DNA from: Magnetospirillum sp.
Lineage (GTDB): Bacteria > Pseudomonadota > Alphaproteobacteria > Rhodospirillales > Magnetospirillaceae
Length of the DNA stretch: 10,000 nt
Reading direction: 5' to 3'
NCBI GenBank assembly: GCA_020217035.1
Contig: JAIWOG010000091.1
Span: 1-10,000 of the forward strand
Below are positions 1 to 7,462 of this stretch, in pieces. Both the position numbers and the translations under genes were made by a program. Every line of letters starts with the position of its first letter. Positions within the stretch are counted from its first letter, which is position 1. The notes under the pieces were generated by a model. That model was given only the letters and a program-made list of their open reading frames with translations, did no database searches and was not told where the DNA came from.

Positions 1-496
1 CACCACCAAGCTGAAGAAACAAGACAAGTTCCTGGGATTCGGCGTCGATCTGGTCATCGCCGGCTATACCGGCGCCGAAGTACGGCAAATCCTGACCAAC
101 CTGATCGAAACCTCGTTCCAGCGCAATTGCGTCCCGGCCGACATCTTGCGCAACATGGCCGGCACCGCGCCGGCTTACGGCATGATCGGCACCTTGATCG
201 GCCTGATCATCATGTTGGGGAAAATGGGCGAGGATCCGGCGGCCCTGGGACCGGGCATGGCGGTGGCGCTGATCACCACCCTATACGGCGTGCTGTTTCC
301 CCGGCTGGTGCTGTTGCCGGCGGCCAGCAAGATTCAGCAGCGCGAGGAAATCGTCCGCTTCCGCAATTACCTGGTATCCGAGGGGCTGTGCCTGCTGGCC
401 GAACGCAAAAGCCCGCGTTTCATCCAAGATGCCATGAACAGCTTCCTTGATCCGGCGATCCATTTCGACATCGACAAGCAGATGAAGAACCGATGA
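1..496 (+). CDS. motA: MotA/TolQ/ExbB-type stator channel subunit, 3' part only
   Basis: The reading frame is already open at the window edge (first full codon at position 2) and ends at the TGA at 494-496, so only about the last 164 residues are present. MotA proteins form the ion-conducting stator ring with MotB in the inner membrane and drive flagellar rotation. The visible part fits the C-terminal half of the family: a charged cytoplasmic stretch, then a hydrophobic segment beginning near MAGTAPAYGMIGTLIGL (DNA about 155-210), a second hydrophobic segment around ALITTLYGVLFPRLVLLP (DNA about 265-320), and a charged cytoplasmic tail. The prolines in PAYGMIG and VLFPRL sit where MotA proteins carry conserved prolines. 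The next gene starts inside its stop codon, so the two are translationally coupled. The internal ATG at 146 is not the true start, because recognisable family sequence continues upstream of it. A non-flagellar ExbB/TolQ-like role is less likely given the MotB partner. Confidence 0.88.
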   Translation, partial: TTKLKKQDKFLGFGVDLVIAGYTGAEVRQILTNLIETSFQRNCVPADILRNMAGTAPAYGMIGTLIGLIIMLGKMGEDPAALGPGMAVALITTLYGVLFPRLVLLPAASKIQQREEIVRFRNYLVSEGLCLLAERKSPRFIQDAMNSFLDPAIHFDIDKQMKNR

Positions 497-1155
497 GCCT
501 GTTTCAGAAAAGATCGTCACCGGAAGTCGATTCGTCGTGGATGGAAACCTACGGCGACATGGTGACCCTGCTTTTGTGCTTTTTCATCATGCTGGCGTCC
601 ATTTCCAAGATCGACACCGTGCTGTTCGAGAAAGTGCAGTCGGGCATGACCAAGGAAATCGGCAAGCAACCGCCTCAACGCCCCATCGAAACCATGAAGC
701 AGGAACTGACCCAGGCCGCCGCGAACGTTCAGGGCTCGGACGACGCCGTCGATGTCGGCACCGATGACAAGGGTGTGGTGCTGAACCTGGATTCCGGGGC
801 GATGTTCGCCCCCGGCTCGGCTGACATCAAACCGGGCATGATGCCGCTGCTGAAGGAACTGGTTGGCACCTTCCAGCAACCACGCTTCGAGAATTATCGC
901 CTGGAAATCCAAGGCCATACCGACAACACGCCGGTGAAGACCGCGCAATTCCCGTCGAATTTCGATCTGGCCGCCGCCCGCGCCCTGGCCACCATGCGGG
1001 CTTTCGTCGCCTTGGGCATGAAGGAAGACAAGATGATCGTGTCGGCTTATGGCCAATATGCGCCACGGGTTCCCAACACCCTGGAAGACGGCACCCCCCT
1101 GCCCGCCAACCAGTCCTTGAACCGACGGGTTGCGGTGCATGTCTATCCACGCTGA
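493..1155 (+). CDS. motB: MotB-type stator subunit with OmpA-like peptidoglycan-binding domain
   Basis: This is a 220-residue protein whose ATG at 493 overlaps the TGA of the preceding stator gene (ATGA). MotB anchors the stator to peptidoglycan and carries the ion-binding aspartate. One N-terminal membrane segment spans about residues 19-38; WMETYGDMVTLLLCFF contains D22 at the place of the essential ion-binding aspartate. A linker of about 65 residues follows, then an OmpA/MotB domain (about 95-220) with GHTDN at 141-145, the FPSN..L..ARA stretch at 153-163 and NRRV at 210-213, all typical of peptidoglycan binding. It is shorter than the roughly 300 residues of E. coli MotB, mainly because of the short linker and short N-terminus, which is common in other lineages. 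The coupled ion is not settled by sequence alone. The gene converges on the next one with 8 bp between stop codons and no obvious terminator. Confidence 0.88.
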   Translation: MSLFQKRSSPEVDSSWMETYGDMVTLLLCFFIMLASISKIDTVLFEKVQSGMTKEIGKQPPQRPIETMKQELTQAAANVQGSDDAVDVGTDDKGVVLNLDSGAMFAPGSADIKPGMMPLLKELVGTFQQPRFENYRLEIQGHTDNTPVKTAQFPSNFDLAAARALATMRAFVALGMKEDKMIVSAYGQYAPRVPNTLEDGTPLPANQSLNRRVAVHVYPR

Positions 1156-1163
1156 CACCGGCC

Positions 1164-1991
1164 TCAGGCCAAGGTGATCTCCATGCCGTCACGGGCGACG
1201 ACGGCACCTTCCCACGTCCGCCGGGCCTCGGCCTCCAAGGCCGACATGAAAGTGTCGTCGTGGTCGGGATCGTGATGGAAAATCGCCAATTGCTTCACTT
1301 GGGCGGCCCGGCACAGCCGGATGCCTTCCTGCCAGGTCGAGTGTCCCCAGCCGACGCGAGCGGGAAACTCGTCGTCGGTGTAGGTGCTGTCGTAAATCAC
1401 CAAATCCGCCCCTTGGATTAGTTCCAGCACGTTGGTGTCGGGCTGTCCAGGCACGTGTTCGGTGTCGGTGACATAGCAAGCCGCCTTGCCGCCATATTCG
1501 ACCCGATAGCCGGTCGCGTCGTTGGGATGGCGCAAAGGCGCGGTCTTGATCACCACGTCGTCGAAAGGATGCAGGGTTTCACTGGCACGGAAATCCACGA
1601 AGCGCATGTTGCTGCGCATGGTTTCCAAAGGAACCGGAAAGGTGGGATTGTCCATTTGACGGGCCAGGATCGCCCTGACCGCCCCTTGGGCGCCCCCCAG
1701 ATGCCCCGCCATGATCTTCAGGTTGAAGGCTGGATTGAAGGCGGGAACAAAAAAGGGAAACCCGTTGATGTGGTCCCAATGGGTATGGGTCAACATCAAG
1801 GTCGCTTCGGTTATGCCGCGCTTGACCAGACTTTGCCCCAAAAAACGTAAACCTGTCCCGGCGTCGAAGATCAGGGTGTTGTCACCCAGGGTGAATTCCA
1901 GACAGGACGTGTTCCCACCATAAACGACATGCTGGGGCGAAGCGCAGGCGATGCTTCCACGCACCCCCCAAAACTTCACCGTATATGCCAT
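1164..1991 (-). CDS. Metallo-beta-lactamase-fold metal-dependent hydrolase
   Basis: This 275-residue cytoplasmic protein has no signal peptide. The N-terminus FWGVRGSIACASP..YGGNTSC is typical of the MBL-fold group that includes PhnP-like cyclic phosphodiesterases. The metal-binding signature THTHWDH gives H69, H71, D73 and H74. Further likely ligands are H155 (in LRHPND), D176 (in YVTDTEH) and H239 or H240 (in IFHHDPDH). DSTY at 201-204 and GHST at 216-219 are also characteristic of the group. The set of ligands looks complete, so it should be an active dinuclear metal hydrolase; the substrate (a cyclic phosphate or phosphodiester is possible) cannot be named from the sequence. The ATG at 1991 is preceded by GGGGA nine bases upstream, and the family-typical N-terminus starts there. 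It lies 97 bp downstream of the SAM hydrolase-like gene on the same strand; co-transcription is possible but not shown. Confidence 0.85.
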   Translation of the reverse strand: MAYTVKFWGVRGSIACASPQHVVYGGNTSCLEFTLGDNTLIFDAGTGLRFLGQSLVKRGITEATLMLTHTHWDHINGFPFFVPAFNPAFNLKIMAGHLGGAQGAVRAILARQMDNPTFPVPLETMRSNMRFVDFRASETLHPFDDVVIKTAPLRHPNDATGYRVEYGGKAACYVTDTEHVPGQPDTNVLELIQGADLVIYDSTYTDDEFPARVGWGHSTWQEGIRLCRAAQVKQLAIFHHDPDHDDTFMSALEAEARRTWEGAVVARDGMEITLA

Positions 1992-2220
1992 TTCACGTAA
2001 TCCCCGAGCACGCCGATCAGATTAATTACCAATCAATATGGTGGCGCACACCAGGAAAATCCCCCACTCGGGCGAATAATTTTACGGATTACCCCACACT
2101 ATCCCCGACCTTCAGCCCCAGAACGCCACTTGCACTACCATTACTTACAGATATCTCTACCATTCCGATAGAGTTGACATACCAAAATGCTTGTCCTGGG
2201 ACCACATCGGAAAAGGTTCT
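1981..2220. other. Locally AT-rich patch spanning a gene 3' end and the intergenic gap
   Basis: By direct count, lines 1981-2040, 2041-2100, 2101-2160 and 2161-2220 have 25, 32, 30 and 28 G or C out of 60, about 48% together. The next 60 bases (2221-2280) have 42, or 70%, and a sample inside the EAL gene (3241-3300) has 36, or 60%. The patch covers the first codons of the MBL gene, the 97-bp gap and about the last 43 codons of the SAM hydrolase-like gene. In that tail, AT-ending codons such as AGT, GTA, ATA, TCT and GGT cluster, yet the protein still reads as family sequence ([13 protein letters not shown]). No insertion sequence or repeat boundary is visible. Confidence 0.5.
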
Positions 2221-2817
2221 GGCCCCGCCAAGGCGCCAGTTCCCGATCGTCAACAGGGTTTCAGGGGTCAGCCGCTCCCCCCGCAACCCGGTGATGGCAT
2301 TGCCGTAATGGTCGACATAGATGATCTCGGCCACATCACCGGGCCAATCCTGACCGATAATAAGCGGCTGCGGGGTGCCCATGCTGTCCGGCGGCTCCCC
2401 TTTCGCCAAAGCCGCCGCCACGGGCGCGAACAGGTCACGACCGTGGAAGGTGTGGCTCAGCCTTTCCGGGCGCCAGGTTATGGTCCAGGCGCACCATCGT
2501 GACGCCCGCTTGACCACGACGGCGAACAAACCGTTGTCGGGGCCAACCAAAAACCGATCGTCGGCCTTGACGATCAACGTCCCACGCCGGCTGCCCACCC
2601 CAGGGTCGACCACCCCCAACACCACCGCGTCATCAGCGGTGTAGGGCAGCAAGGCCGCCAGCAAATAAGCCGCCGCCTTGGGATCGAAGCTGGGGGCGTC
2701 CGCCATCAGATCAATGACGCCATCGACAAGTCCAGCTTTCGACAGCGCGGCCCGCATCTGTCCCACATAGGGCCCGGTGACGCCGAAATCGGTGAACAGG
2801 AACAACGGACGGGTCAA
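2089..2817 (-). CDS. SAM hydroxide adenosyltransferase / SAM hydrolase family (DUF62) protein
   Basis: This 242-residue cytoplasmic protein belongs to the family related to fluorinase and chlorinase. Most members use water or hydroxide to split S-adenosylmethionine into adenosine and methionine. Visible motifs are FTDFG (8-12) with [16 protein letters not shown] (69-78), GPDNGL (92-97), FHGRD (124-128) and the C-terminal NSIG..EISV..GSA. The Asp-Arg-His set conserved in the hydrolases appears as D71, R78 and H125, which favours hydrolase over halogenase. The start is TTG at 2817: an in-frame stop lies four codons upstream, no other start precedes the TDFG motif, and GAAGGG sits 8 bases upstream. 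The TTG overlaps the TGA of the c-di-GMP enzyme (TTGA), so translation is probably coupled. The last 43 codons lie in an AT-rich patch. Confidence 0.88.
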   Translation of the reverse strand: MTRPLFLFTDFGVTGPYVGQMRAALSKAGLVDGVIDLMADAPSFDPKAAAYLLAALLPYTADDAVVLGVVDPGVGSRRGTLIVKADDRFLVGPDNGLFAVVVKRASRWCAWTITWRPERLSHTFHGRDLFAPVAAALAKGEPPDSMGTPQPLIIGQDWPGDVAEIIYVDHYGNAITGLRGERLTPETLLTIGNWRLGGARTFSDVVPGQAFWYVNSIGMVEISVSNGSASGVLGLKVGDSVG

Positions 2818-5297
2818 TGGAGCAGCCCTTCATGAACTGGGACGACGGCGACGGCGCCACCGTCAAATCGACAATCCAGCAAAGCAAGGACATCCTGGGC
2901 GGGAACCGGGCGGCTGAACAGGTAGCCCTGGGCCAAGTCACAGCCGATTTCCCTTAACCGCGCCAATTGCTCCGCGGTTTCCACCCCCTCGGCGATGACC
3001 TTCAAGCCCAAACCGGCGGCCATGGCGACGATGGTGTCAACCAGCACCTTGCGTTCTTGTCGCTCCAGCATGCCGACCATGAACGAGCGGTCGATCTTCA
3101 ATGTGTGGAAAGGATAGCGCTCCAGATAGCTCAGCGACGAGTAGCCGGTCCCGAAATCGTCGATGGCCAGATGGATGCCCATGGCGTGCAGACGATGCAG
3201 CAATCCGTCGATGTCGCCACGCTCCCTCAACAACAAGCCTTCGGTGATCTCCATTTCCAGGTTGGCGGCGGGAAAACCGGTCTGTCGCAAGATGTCGGCC
3301 ACGTCTTCGACGAAATCGGCTTCCTGAAACTGCCGGGGCGAGACGTTGACGCACAGCATCAGGTCGGGGTTTCCGGCGTCCATCCAGGTCCGCGCCGCGC
3401 GGCACGCCTGCAGCAAGACATCGCGACCGATGGGAACGATCAGGCCGCTGGTTTCCGCCTGGGGGATGAAGCGGTCGGGAGGGACATGACCCAATTCGGG
3501 ATTATGCCAGCGCAGCAGGGCTTCGACGCCCGCCACCTTGCCACTGTCCACATGAACCAAGGGCTGGAAATGCAGGGTCAGCTGCTCGGTGCCGACCGCG
3601 CGGCGCAATTCGCTTTCCAGTCGCAGGCGGCTTTCCGCCTCCTCGTTCATGCGATGGGTGAAGAAGCAAAAGCGGTTACGGCCCGCTTGCTTGGATTGGT
3701 ACATGGCGATGTCGGCATTGCGCAGCAGGGTCTGCGGCGTCCGTCCGTCTTCCGGATAAAGCGCGACACCGACACTGGCGGTGGTGATCAAGTCACGACG
3801 GCTGATGGAAAACGGATGCGCGAACGCCACCACCACCCGCTGCGCCGTGGCCTCCGCCAAGGCGGGCGAACAAGACGACAGCACCACCAGGAACTCGTCG
3901 CCGCCGAAACGGGCGACGAAGCCACTGTCGCCCACGGCTTCGCGAAGGCGTTCGGATGCCATGATCAACAATTCGTCGCCGTATTCATGGCCCAGGGAAT
4001 CGTTGATTCCCTTGAAATCGTCCAAATCGACGAACAGCAAACCCACCTGCTCCCCCCTCTCGCGGGCGTCCTCGATGGCGGCGGCCAGACGATCCACCGC
4101 CAGGGTGCGGTTGGGCAAATCCGTCAGGCCGTCATACATGGCCTGGTGCAGGATCTTGCGTTCCTGTTCCTTGCGGACGGTGATGTCCTCGATGACCACC
4201 AGATAGTGGGTCACCACGCCGCTTTCGTCCGAGACCGGCGAAGCGAACACCCGCTGCCAGGCCTGACGCCCGTCTTCACGCGACATCGGCAACTCGCCCT
4301 GCCATTCGTCGCCGCCCTGCAGGCTGCGCCACATGTCGGCCAACAGCGACTTGCACAAGCCGGGATACAAGCCGTCGAACAGCTCGCCCACCACCTGCTC
4401 GACAGCCAAGCCGGTGATGGCCTGGTGCGCCGGGTTAACATAGGTCACCACGCCGGACACGGTGACCACCGCCACCGCCACCGGGCTTTGCTCGACCGCC
4501 TGCGACAACAGGCGCAGGCTGGATTCAGCCTTTTTCTGTTCGGTCATGTCGCGGATGCAGGTGACACGGACGGGCAAGTCCCCCAAGTGGCTCTCCTTGG
4601 AATGGATCTCCATGGGAAAAACCGATCCGTCCTTGCGCACCCCCCGAACCTCGTAAGGTTTTTGGTGTTGGGTGCGGACCATTTCCTTGGATCTGGGCAC
4701 GTCGTCGGCATGGATGACGTCCCACGCCATCACCGTGTCGAAATCGCCGCGCCGATAGCCGAACAAATCCTCGAAAGCGCGGTTGCAATCCAGAATCTTG
4801 CCTTGGAAATGGATGCAGATGGCTTCGTTGGTCACGTCGGACAGACGTCGGAAACGATCCTCGCTGTGTTCCAGCGTCTGACGCATGCGCTGGTTTTCGC
4901 TGATGTCGCGCAACACGCCACGAATGCCGGCAAAAGCCCCGGAAGTATCATAGATGGCGCAGCCATAGGCGACCACCCAAAGGTCGCCGCCATCCTTGCG
5001 CCGGGCCTCGAATTCCAGGCGCACCGCCTCTCCGTCACCTGCGGAAACAAGATCAAGCACCACCCGACGATCACGCGCATGGGCATAGATGACACTCGCG
5101 TCGGTGCCGACCAGTTCATGGGATTCGTATCCCAATAAACGGGTGACGTTGGGGCTGACCCACTGAATCACCCCGTCGGGACCGACACAGATCACCGTAT
5201 CGGGCAAGCGTGTCAGCAAGATATCCAGCATTTCCGGGGGAAGCCCGAAATCAGGTTCGCAGCGCGACGCGGTGGACTCTTCCGGTCCTGCCGTCAT
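2814..5297 (-). CDS. PAS-PAS-PAS-GGDEF-EAL cyclic-di-GMP turnover protein
   Basis: This 827-residue protein has no membrane segment and should be a cytosolic sensor that makes and/or breaks c-di-GMP. Domains in order: PAS (about 24-132), PAS (146-257), PAS (267-377), GGDEF (386-545) and EAL (565-805). The cyclase site is intact: [10 protein letters not shown] at 424-433 and GGDEF at 465-469. The phosphodiesterase site is also intact: EALLRW from 592, EITEG near 683-687, DDFGTGYSS from 713, KIDRSF at 734-739 and AEGVE at 769-773. No RxxD product-inhibition site is seen in the usual place before GGDEF. Which activity dominates cannot be told. The ATG at 5297 is chosen because GGAGGA lies 7 bases upstream. 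The frame stays open to 5612, but that extension has no domain character and would run into the divergent HNH gene. The stop overlaps the start of the next gene. Confidence 0.93.
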   Translation of the reverse strand: MTAGPEESTASRCEPDFGLPPEMLDILLTRLPDTVICVGPDGVIQWVSPNVTRLLGYESHELVGTDASVIYAHARDRRVVLDLVSAGDGEAVRLEFEARRKDGGDLWVVAYGCAIYDTSGAFAGIRGVLRDISENQRMRQTLEHSEDRFRRLSDVTNEAICIHFQGKILDCNRAFEDLFGYRRGDFDTVMAWDVIHADDVPRSKEMVRTQHQKPYEVRGVRKDGSVFPMEIHSKESHLGDLPVRVTCIRDMTEQKKAESSLRLLSQAVEQSPVAVAVVTVSGVVTYVNPAHQAITGLAVEQVVGELFDGLYPGLCKSLLADMWRSLQGGDEWQGELPMSREDGRQAWQRVFASPVSDESGVVTHYLVVIEDITVRKEQERKILHQAMYDGLTDLPNRTLAVDRLAAAIEDARERGEQVGLLFVDLDDFKGINDSLGHEYGDELLIMASERLREAVGDSGFVARFGGDEFLVVLSSCSPALAEATAQRVVVAFAHPFSISRRDLITTASVGVALYPEDGRTPQTLLRNADIAMYQSKQAGRNRFCFFTHRMNEEAESRLRLESELRRAVGTEQLTLHFQPLVHVDSGKVAGVEALLRWHNPELGHVPPDRFIPQAETSGLIVPIGRDVLLQACRAARTWMDAGNPDLMLCVNVSPRQFQEADFVEDVADILRQTGFPAANLEMEITEGLLLRERGDIDGLLHRLHAMGIHLAIDDFGTGYSSLSYLERYPFHTLKIDRSFMVGMLERQERKVLVDTIVAMAAGLGLKVIAEGVETAEQLARLREIGCDLAQGYLFSRPVPAQDVLALLDCRFDGGAVAVVPVHEGLLH
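2826..2831 (-). promoter_or_regulatory. Ribosome binding site for the TTG start of the SAM hydrolase-like gene
   Basis: GAAGGG lies inside the last codons of the c-di-GMP enzyme gene, 8 bases ahead of the TTG at 2817. It supports that non-ATG start and a coupled translation arrangement. Confidence 0.55.
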
Positions 5298-5420
5298 TGT
5301 GTTTCCTCCAACCCAGCGCTTGACGCCGAAAACTGTAACCGTTTCCTTATCCGTCAGGCTTGGCGGACAGCATGACCAATATGTGTCAATCTTGTCCACC
5401 TTAATCCGGGAGGTCAAAGG
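5298..5420. promoter_or_regulatory. Divergent intergenic region between GGDEF-EAL and HNH genes
   Basis: These 123 bp must hold the 5' signals of both divergent genes. On the minus strand an exact TTGACA occurs at 5389-5384, and a TTGACC is present a little further upstream, but neither has a convincing -10 at 16-18 bp. On the plus strand TTGACG begins at 5320, again without a good -10. GGGAGG at 5408-5413 is the ribosome binding site for the GTG at 5421. I can place the region but not the exact promoters. Confidence 0.35.
5304..5309 (-). promoter_or_regulatory. Strong ribosome binding site fixing the start of the GGDEF-EAL gene
   Basis: GGAGGA on the minus strand lies 7 bases ahead of the ATG at 5297. 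No comparable signal supports the longer reading frame beginning at 5612, so this site decides the start. Confidence 0.7.
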
Positions 5421-5720
5421 GTGACGGAAAGCAAGGATTGGCGGCGTGCCCGTTGCCATGACCTGTGGGCGGAACAGGGGGGAACCTGTTTTTACTGCCA
5501 GATCGCCATGGCACCGCCCCTGCTGCAACGAATCCGCCATCGCAAACGCCCGGATGCCGCCACCATCGACCACGTCATGCCGCGAAGCTTGGGCGGCGCC
5601 GCCGAATGGCACAACGAGGTCGCCAGTTGCCGGGCTTGCAACGCGGCGAAAGCCGACACGCCGCCGACGGCCGAGGACCTTGAGAATCTGCGCAAGCTCA
5701 AATCCCTGGGCCGCGCGTGA
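5421..5720 (+). CDS. Small HNH endonuclease-family protein
   Basis: This 99-residue protein has the HNH (beta-beta-alpha-metal) nuclease pattern. CFYC gives a first cysteine pair at C23 and C26, [10 protein letters not shown] carries the catalytic-type D50-H51, WHN gives H64 and N65, and CRACN gives C70, C73 and N74 followed by K77. The two CxxC pairs would bind a structural zinc. It consists of little more than the nuclease fold, with no extra recognition domain, so its DNA target is unknown; solitary genes of this type may act in DNA repair or restriction-like roles. The GTG start is supported by GGGAGG seven bases upstream. It diverges from the GGDEF-EAL gene and converges with the 558-residue gene, with 3 bp between the stop codons. 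No methylase or other defence gene is nearby. Confidence 0.85.
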   Translation: MTESKDWRRARCHDLWAEQGGTCFYCQIAMAPPLLQRIRHRKRPDAATIDHVMPRSLGGAAEWHNEVASCRACNAAKADTPPTAEDLENLRKLKSLGRA

Positions 5721-5723
5721 CCT

Positions 5724-7400
5724 TTATTGGGTTGCCTTGGCCGGCAAGACGGGGTGGGCCAGGTCGCACATGATGCCGGGACCGTTGACCAGGGAAAAAC
5801 CGGCCTTGACCAGTTGCACGATCAACGGCCGACGCCTTACCCCCCACACGTAACAGGCTTTGCGGGCCTGCCGCGCGGTGTTTCGGAAAACCTCGAGCTG
5901 ACGGAACAAATCGGCGTCGCCGACGCGTTCCTGCTCGGACAATTCCGCAAGGTCGACCCCCACCGCGCGGGCGGCGGGAAGCGCGTCGATCAGTCCCGGC
6001 GCGGTCAGAGGCAAGCGAACCAAGACGTCGCAGCCTAAACCTTCCAATGGCGCGAACATGCGCGACAAGATGGCCTGGGGAACCGCCGGAGTGACCCCGA
6101 AAATCTCCATCTTCAACAATCGACGTCGGGCATCGGCCGGGCATTGCTCGAACGGCATGCGGATGAAGTCGCGGGATTTCGGCGACAGCGACATCCAATG
6201 CACCGGCACCGTCAGCCCCATGCGCTGTTTGGTGTAATGCATGGCCTTCAGTTCATGGGCGGACTGGCTGGCACAAAAGCGATCCAAGGTCAGCACCTCG
6301 ATGGGCAGCAATCCTTCATAGGCATGGGTGCCTTCCAGAACCGGCCCCCGGACTTTGTCGCTTCGGAGGATGCGGGCATGAAAAGCCGCGACCTCGTTGC
6401 GACCGGTGACCCAAGTGGGCGTCCACACCATGGTCAAGGTGGATTCAGCGCTGAAACCAGACGCCGAGGCGCCTTGCGGGGCGTTCTCGATGCGCAGGAC
6501 CTGGCGTTCGGCGTCGGCGCCGCGCAAATGCTTGACCGCGTCGTCGAACCAGGACGCTGCCGAGGTGGCGCTTGCCGATTGCTCCTCCGCCCCATGATGC
6601 CGGGGGGGCGCATCCATCACCCGGCGTTCGGCGTCGGCACCAACAAGATGGTTGGCTTGCCTCAACACTTGGCGTGCCGCGTCGGCGCCCCGCAACGGCC
6701 TCTGTTCGGGGATGAACCAATCCGGTTCATCCAAGGGAACGGATCGATGGCCGGAAATGGCGAAGACCGAACCGGCCCTGGCTTTCGCGGGTGGCGCTTT
6801 CTCCTTGACCGCCTCGACGGCAAGTGCCGCCGCCGATTGCGCCAACGCCTTCTCGATGGCGTGACGGTCCATCAAGCCCTCGGCGGTCAGCGCCTCGTCC
6901 AATGACAGATTGGCCGCCAGTACCTGGGGACGACGGCCGTCCACCAGACTGTCGCCGAACAAATGCGCCCCCAGATCGTGGGCGATTCCGGCCACTCGCG
7001 AGCGAGCGTCCGAGCGGTCGGCGTCCGGCAAGGCCAAACAAGCTATTTCCGCGTCCAGGCGAGTGAACACGTCCTTGTTGATGTCCACATGGCGGCGAAT
7101 GATGGTGTCGAAAGCGATTTCGACCAGCCCCTGCAAACGATCCCATTTCGGTCCGACGGCACGACGAAAATCCGACAACGAGAACACATGCAGACGCGGC
7201 CCGCCGCCCCCGTTCTTCAGGCTCATCATCTCGTCGGCGAAGGCTTGCTCGGTCAGGAAACCGGTTCTGCGGCTGCGCGGCATGCTGGCGCGGATCGCCG
7301 CGATACTGTTAGGCACAGCATCCGGCGCAGATTTCCCAGTCTTGTTGGCACCCAGGCCCAGCCTGCGTTTCAGGTTGAACCACAATCGACCAAAAGCCAT
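5724..7400 (-). CDS. Probable degenerate GGDEF-EAL-like protein with repeat-bearing linker
   Basis: I do not recognise this 558-residue protein by name. Residues about 46-150 follow the layout of a GGDEF domain without its catalytic residues: VFSLSDFRRAVG stands where DLDDFKxIN is expected, and FTRLDAEIACLALPDAD where the RxGGDEFxxLLP stretch is expected. Residues about 322-550 follow an EAL domain in order: TPTWVTGRNEVAAFHARI (EAL lost), VHWMSLSP (for VNLSP), LLKMEIFG (for LxLEITE), GLGCDVLVRLP (for the DDFG region), and YVWGVRRRPLIVQLVKAGFSLVNGPG (for AEGVETxxQLxxLxxxGxxxxQGY). The linker (about 155-320) is rich in Ala and charge and carries three copies of a GADA motif. No membrane segment is seen. 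If this reading is right, the protein cannot turn over c-di-GMP and would act by binding a ligand or partner. The ATG at 7400 has GGAGG seven bases upstream. Confidence 0.7.
   Translation of the reverse strand: MAFGRLWFNLKRRLGLGANKTGKSAPDAVPNSIAAIRASMPRSRRTGFLTEQAFADEMMSLKNGGGGPRLHVFSLSDFRRAVGPKWDRLQGLVEIAFDTIIRRHVDINKDVFTRLDAEIACLALPDADRSDARSRVAGIAHDLGAHLFGDSLVDGRRPQVLAANLSLDEALTAEGLMDRHAIEKALAQSAAALAVEAVKEKAPPAKARAGSVFAISGHRSVPLDEPDWFIPEQRPLRGADAARQVLRQANHLVGADAERRVMDAPPRHHGAEEQSASATSAASWFDDAVKHLRGADAERQVLRIENAPQGASASGFSAESTLTMVWTPTWVTGRNEVAAFHARILRSDKVRGPVLEGTHAYEGLLPIEVLTLDRFCASQSAHELKAMHYTKQRMGLTVPVHWMSLSPKSRDFIRMPFEQCPADARRRLLKMEIFGVTPAVPQAILSRMFAPLEGLGCDVLVRLPLTAPGLIDALPAARAVGVDLAELSEQERVGDADLFRQLEVFRNTARQARKACYVWGVRRRPLIVQLVKAGFSLVNGPGIMCDLAHPVLPAKATQ
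6492..6695 (-). repeat. Three copies of a 12-codon motif, consensus LRGADAERQVLR
   Basis: Within the 558-residue protein the motif occurs at residues 236-247 (LRGADAARQVLR), 252-263 (LVGADAERRVMD) and 292-303 (LRGADAERQVLR), that is DNA 6660-6695, 6612-6647 and 6492-6527. The first two are spaced 16 residues apart and the third lies 40 residues further on. Copies 1 and 3 differ in seven of twelve codons, six of them synonymous, so the amino-acid sequence is conserved better than the DNA. Confidence 0.75.
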
Positions 7401-7462
7401 ATGGCCGCCTCCCTACCCCCAAACTCAAGTTGGTGGCAGACAGGATAAATTACAAGCCTGAT

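Noticed and set aside
493..1155. Zorya-type defence pair (ZorA/ZorB) as an alternative to MotA/MotB
   Set aside because: No long coiled-coil tail is seen on the MotA-type protein and no helicase or other Zorya gene follows; a converging metabolic hydrolase comes next.
1160..1170. GGCCT-C-AGGCC near-palindrome between the convergent motB and MBL genes
   Set aside because: Five-base arms around one base and no T-run; too short to call a terminator, and expected by chance in GC-rich DNA.
2967..5138. 723-residue open frame on the plus strand
   Set aside because: It lies entirely antisense to the GGDEF-EAL gene, whose domains and catalytic motifs are unambiguous. Its His/Gln/Gly-rich sequence is what high-GC antisense frames give.
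5298..5612. N-terminal extension of the GGDEF-EAL protein by 105 residues
   Set aside because: It has no domain character, would overlap the divergent HNH gene, and the strong GGAGGA site marks the ATG at 5297 instead.
6144..6905. 253-residue open frame on the plus strand
   Set aside because: Antisense to the 558-residue gene, without a ribosome binding site or a recognisable domain. Its apparent repeats are the complement of the GADA motifs.
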